Shown: positions 59,799 through 64,000 of the stretch, piece after piece
Numbering within the stretch: position 1 is the stretch's first letter
Layout of the letters: each line of letters starts with the position of its first letter
Source: Prosopocoilus inquinatus
Lineage: Eukaryota; Arthropoda; Insecta; Coleoptera; Lucanidae
Direction of reading: 5' to 3'
DNA length: 64,000 bases
Assembly: GCA_036172665.1 (NCBI GenBank)
Contig: CM069872.1
Coordinates: forward strand, 48,346,101-48,410,100
Translations under genes and position numbers: made by a program
The notes under the pieces: generated by a model
What the model was told of the DNA's origin: nothing
Seen by the model: the letters and a program-made list of their open reading frames with translations, nothing else
The model's database searches: none

Positions 59799-60618
59799 TC
59801 GAAGGAAGAGGCGTTGAAATTTACATAAGGCAAAGACTTTCGTGATGAGCAAGCCGAATAATGGCGGACAAGTTTCTAAACGGAAGTTGATAAGAAATCA
59901 ATAAATGACATTTCGGTCAGTGTTGCCAATCCCATAAACGTCACTTTTCCTCTACAAGACCCGGCTTTACAATCGTGGAATAAAGGGAAGAAAATAACTA
60001 TTCAGATATCTTATTCCTTTGTTGAATTCGTCGAATAACGGGCTATATGGGTTTTACAAGTCGTCATTTATGCCGAAATAGTAACTCTCGAAATATTTTG
60101 TTAAATTCGTAAATTGAAGTTGGCACTAAAAACAGCGGGTTCATTCGAATTTAATTTGCAATCAATTAAAAGTGTAAGGGTCGATTCCATAATTGAATTA
60201 AAGGAGACGTTAATATTAAAGTCATAGTCAGATGTCAAAATAAATGCGAAAACATAGTTATTTTCAGATCGGAATGTGACTTTTATTTTAAAGTTTCCTT
60301 TAGTTCGATTATGAAATCGACCCTAAGCCAAAAGTACTAAATGCTAGATTTTTTATTCCTTTACACAACTTTAGTTACCAGTTTTAAGTTTGGGGCCACC
60401 TGTGTAATAAATTAACTCATTGAAAAAAATTCTCTAAACTCTAAAACAGGATTAATATACTGGAAGTGCGGCTATTGACACATGCAGTGCAGAAGGCTCA
60501 AAAAGTGAAGCAAAATTTCATTATTACAAAATCGTAAGAAAATAAAAACCACTGTATCTACATAACAACAATTCTCTATTTTAAGTTTAAGTATTAAATA
60601 AAACTAACAAAACAAATA
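59799..60618. other. Intergenic region hfp 5' / NDUFAF2 3'
   Basis: Contains the hfp promoter side and a foldback MITE at 60177-60324. No gene seen. Confidence 0.55.
60177..60324. mobile_element. Foldback MITE with 29-bp terminal inverted repeats
   Basis: AGGGTCGATTCCATAATTGA... is mirrored by ...TCGATTATGAAATCGACCCT, including AAAGGA / TCCTTT inside. Confidence 0.8.
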
Positions 60619-61041
60619 TTATTTTTGTGATTTTGCTGATCCTGGCGTATATTCATATTCAGGTCTCTTAGGAAACGATTCCATGCCCTTATCACGAAGA
60701 GCAACTTTCCCGGCCTTTGCCTCAACCGCAACTGCATTGTGCTTTTTCATTTGCATCATAGCTAAGTTCTTTAAGACTTCTTCTTCCGAAGGGGTTTCTC
60801 TGCGTCTGCCTCGTAACCACGCCTCCCATTCAGCAGGTAACTCTTGCTCAAAATTATCTTTTTCAGGAGGTTCAAAGTATCTTGAACGTTTTCTTCTGCT
60901 ACTTGAAGCAGGTATTTCATAGTATTTGTTTCCAAAATAATCAACCCCCTTTAAATCACCGGACGATCTCCGTGGCTTCAAAGAGTCGATGAAATTTCTA
61001 AATATCTTAGCAAAGATGCTTCGAGATGGTGGTTGGTTCAT
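60619..61041 (-). CDS. NDUFAF2: NDUFAF2 (mimitin, B17.2-like) complex I assembly factor
   Basis: Mitochondrial assembly chaperone paralogous to the complex I subunit NDUFA12. Intronless, 140 aa, somewhat shorter than the roughly 169 aa human protein. Family hallmarks: VDYFGNKYYEIP near residues 34-45, then LPAEWEAWLRGRRRETPSEEE (about 69-89). The N-terminus is basic (SIFAKIFRNFIDSLKPRR) and the C-terminus is KRPEYEYTPG. The start is the only upstream in-frame ATG near the conserved block. It is divergent with the Slik-like kinase gene. Being single-exon it could be a retrocopy, but the frame is intact. Confidence 0.88.
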   Translation of the reverse strand: MNQPPSRSIFAKIFRNFIDSLKPRRSSGDLKGVDYFGNKYYEIPASSSRRKRSRYFEPPEKDNFEQELPAEWEAWLRGRRRETPSEEEVLKNLAMMQMKKHNAVAVEAKAGKVALRDKGMESFPKRPEYEYTPGSAKSQK

Positions 61042-62429
61042 TCTATTGTGGGCCAGAAGCCGATTATAAGATCAAAATAATCGAATAATGCGTCATTGCC
61101 AAGGTTGAGGTTAAGAATTTCACTTTAATGGTTTCCTTTTTCAAGGTCCTGTTTTCCCTATTATAATTCCAAGCTGAAAAGTCGCTGAAAGAAAGTCGTC
61201 GTGAATAAAGTATTCATTTAAACCACAAACACTCACTAGTTTGTGATTTTAAACGTCAAAACGACTCTTGTGAAGTTTGTTGCATCAATGTCACCAATCA
61301 ACGTTGGTATTTCTGAATTGCAAAATAGATTACTACACTAATGCCAAGGTTGGCATTCCCGCCATTGTTTAAGTATTTTATTGTGGTACGACATACAACG
61401 CACTGTTAATCAAATGATTTCACGGTATTTTCATTACTAATTTAATTCGTTATTGATGAAAGGTGCATTAATGTATTAAAACTATGTACAATACGCCTCA
61501 GTTTTCAAAGTTCGCACTTTATCAACTACTTAAACAATGGCTGAAGGCCCACAACCTTCCCATGTGATTGTTATTTTGTGGTTTGGAATTTGCTCGTAAT
61601 ACCAACTCCACAAATACAAACTATTTACACCTTCTATTAATTTTACATGGTTAAATTAAAACTTAAACAATTCACGTTTGATAAATGGTGAAATTAAGAT
61701 CTGCACATAATTAAAGAGTTCTAATTTTTCATAATTTAATTTCTTTTGCCTGCTGACATGCGCCGTCGTTTTGTGATGTCATTTCAGGCGTGGTATTAGA
61801 GAGGGCTGCGGGGATAAGTTGTATTAAAATTGGCATGGCTGACTAGTAGAAGATGGTTAAATATAAATATAAAATAATACAAGTGCCGTATTTTCCGTTG
61901 CGCTTAAGTTATTGTTGAACACTTAAATCCACAGTGCTTACGTTTACGTTGCCGTATGTATAATTCTGCTTACGTTATAATAATGGATAGGTTGTTGGCC
62001 ATAAACTTGTTACTCTGACATTTCCTTTCACTGCTGGAGATATTTCTAAACGCAGAATAAAATAAAACAGTCACTTAGAAATCATGGAAATTGTTGTGTT
62101 TTTGCGTTAACATTTCGGGATGCCACAGTGAAACAGTTTTTTTTTTGGCATTTCGGAGCAGAATTTAGCATTCAGTTTGTATTTGTTTAGTCCACTTTTG
62201 TGCTCCTTTGCAAACACCATACCTCTGTTTACAAGACAATTAAAGCCTCATCGTTTAGGTACCTATTCCACTTCTTGAAGAATCTCAGGTCACTTTAAAA
62301 TGAGAAGGTTAGATTCTAGCGGGTTCATTTCGATTGTGTCACATGTATTGTCGTCACATTGGGTACAGTAGTGCAACGTCTAGTTAAATATTTTTCGACG
62401 GTTGGTTAGAAACGAAAACTTTAGTGATC
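61042..62429. promoter_or_regulatory. Divergent intergenic region NDUFAF2 / Slik
   Basis: Head-to-head spacer of about 1.4 kb that must hold both promoters and the kinase 5' UTR. No recognised motif or repeat element. Confidence 0.5.
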
Positions 62430-62952
62430 ATGTCATTTTTTAATAATATAAAGAAGGTGCTTCACTTCGGAGGCAATGATGCAAAGAAGAAGAAAGTTTT
62501 CAATAACGTCCGTATGGACTGTGATCCGGAAGAATTTTGGGATATGATTGGAGAGCTGGGGGATGGTGCTTATGGTAAGGTGTATAAGGCTCAACACAAG
62601 ACAACTGGAGAGCTTGCTGCTGCAAAGATGTGTCGATTAGATGGGGAAGATGATTTAGCTGATTTTATGGTCGAAATCGACATACTATCTGAATGCAAAC
62701 ATGTGAACATTGTTGAACTCCACGAAGCATTTCAGAAAGAGCAGCAGCTGTGGATGCTTATTGAATACTGTGATGGTGGTGCGGTGGACAGTATCATGAC
62801 TGAACTCGAGAAACCACTCAGCGAATCACAAATCGCTTTTGTGTGCCAAAATATGTGTAAGGGACTCGATTTCTTACACAAGTCCCATATTATCCATCGA
62901 GATCTTAAAGCTGGGAATGTTTTGCTTACTATGGCTGGAGGAGTGAAATTAG
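62430..62952 (+). CDS. Slik: SLK/LOK-type Ste20 kinase (Slik), first coding exon, truncated by window end
   Basis: N-terminal 174 codons of a germinal-centre-type Ste20 kinase (SLK/STK10 family; Drosophila Slik phosphorylates Moesin at the cell cortex). Features: a basic leader MSFFNNIKKVLHFG, PEEFWDMIGELGDGAYGKVYK (glycine loop), ATP-binding Lys in AAAKM, LADFMVEIDIL (alphaC Glu), and catalytic loop IIHRDLKAGNVLL. The exon ends in phase 1 at TTA G|GTAAGTTT, just before the expected DFG. I found no continuation exon in 62953-64000, so the rest lies outside the window. ATG 62430 was chosen because it gives the usual SLK N-terminus. Confidence 0.92.
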
Positions 62953-64000
62953 GTAAGTTTGGTTATATAATTCATAATATTATATTTTATCTTGGTATTT
63001 GTTATTTCAGTATCAGTAAGTTATCTTGAAGTGTTGCTTAATTGATTCGTTACTCCTACCTACTTTGTTTATGAATCATAACAAAGGTGAATGTGGATAC
63101 TTTTTTAAAGTTACAAGTTTTAGAGTTATCATATATGGATTAAAAAGAATTAAAGACAATATTAAATATTTGATCATAAATTTTATGTGATTTACGTGTA
63201 TTTTTTGACAAAATGTAAATTTAGACGTGTATTGTGAAGGAAAAAGAAGTTCAGTGAGATTTCATGTGTAAAATTTAAACATTTCACACATCTCTAAATT
63301 TACACTATGTCAAAAATGCAGAGAGAGAGAGAGAGAGAGACAAGCTACCTGAATGTTGATCAATCGGTTGATTCAATTCTCTCTCAGTTTCTGCTAAATT
63401 TTGTAGCTCTTTCAGTTGGTATGCTCTCTACGTACTGAGTGCGCAATCAGCATCTCATTTCATTGCATATGTTGAATGCATCTAGTAAATCCGGGTGTAC
63501 CGCCCTGTATATGGAAAATATTTAATGTACAGTCCCAAACCTCTGGCTAAATGCCCCTTTAAATTAATTTTATCAAGAAAACGTCTTAATCAAAGTTGTA
63601 TAGGTTTTCATTTCACATAATTTAAAATTATTTTCAAATATACAGGTTGTTCATTTAATAAGTTACAAACCTAACTTATAATTTTTTAAATGGAACACTA
63701 TTTTATTGCAGTTTCAGTTAGCTCTTGAAGAAACAATAAACTTGACAAAGTTATTTTTAATTTTATGCAAGAAATGGGTCATAATTGATCAGCTGTCAAA
63801 TTGTCAATTTTAATTATATGACAATCAACCTTAGACCAAAATATTTCTAAACCTCTCTACTTTTACAATATCTGACATTATCTAAAAATGTAGTGACTCT
63901 AAATAACACTAAGCTTCAGTTCACATTTTGTAAAATTAGACATCAGAATGGAACCCTATACAACTTTTGTTAAGGCATTTTCTTGATTCAATGAATTTAA
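62953..64000. other. Start of Slik intron 1
   Basis: AT-rich intron with a GA microsatellite (63319-63340) and transposon-end-like fragments (CGCCCTGTATA near 63502, ACAGGTTGTTCATTTAATAA near 63644). No exon recognised. Confidence 0.55.
63319..63340. repeat. GA microsatellite
   Basis: About eleven uninterrupted GA units. Confidence 0.9.

Overview
This is a 64 kb piece of an animal nuclear genome, almost certainly a holometabolous insect and, tentatively, a beetle. The reasons are AT-rich non-coding DNA, spliced genes with many introns of about 50-70 bp next to a few multi-kilobase ones, single-copy genes whose products look insect-like, and many short foldback (MITE-like) transposons in introns. 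The order is an inference; the sequence itself only shows an insect-like eukaryote. There are no bacterial-type operons, no intact rRNA or tRNA genes and no CRISPR array.

Layout. (1) Minus strand, 9295-287: mitochondrial aldehyde dehydrogenase (Aldh), 6 coding exons, 513 aa; a 5.4 kb first intron separates the targeting-peptide exon from the enzyme body, and one intron uses a GC donor. (2) 9296-12587: repeat-rich intergenic DNA with a doubtful basic ORF. (3) Minus strand, 32005-12588: a complete LRRK1-like leucine-rich-repeat kinase (Lrrk), 30 coding exons, about 2556 aa, with ankyrin, LRR, ROC, COR, kinase and beta-propeller regions. It has a probable internal second promoter and one apparent 1-bp frameshift in an ankyrin exon. 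(4) Plus strand, 32933-37206: hnRNP M / rumpelstiltskin-like RNA-binding protein (rump), 572 aa, head-to-head with Lrrk. (5) Plus strand, 39198-46417: mitochondrial glutamate dehydrogenase (Gdh), 7 exons, 554 aa. (6) Minus strand, 59798-47087: PUF60 / half pint splicing factor (hfp), 8 coding exons, 601 aa, plus a candidate mutually exclusive duplicated exon; convergent with Gdh. (7) Minus strand, 61041-60619: complex I assembly factor NDUFAF2, intronless. (8) Plus strand, 62430 onward: first coding exon of an SLK/Slik-type Ste20 kinase, cut off by the window end.

The genes are ordinary housekeeping or signalling genes without an obvious shared pathway. Three products (ALDH, GDH, NDUFAF2) act in mitochondria and two (rump, hfp) bind RNA. 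I rebuilt the exon-intron structures by hand from GT/GC...AG sites and phase. In all six complete genes the coding lengths are divisible by three, apart from the single extra base in Lrrk.

Most novelty lies in gene architecture (duplicated hfp exon with an intervening hairpin, second Lrrk start with an upstream small membrane-peptide ORF, GC-AG intron, Lrrk frameshift) and in the transposon layer. The latter includes a 1.48 kb non-autonomous hAT element with a perfect 8-bp target duplication, several foldback families present in multiple copies, a tandem array grown from one of them, and recurrent hammerhead-like motifs.
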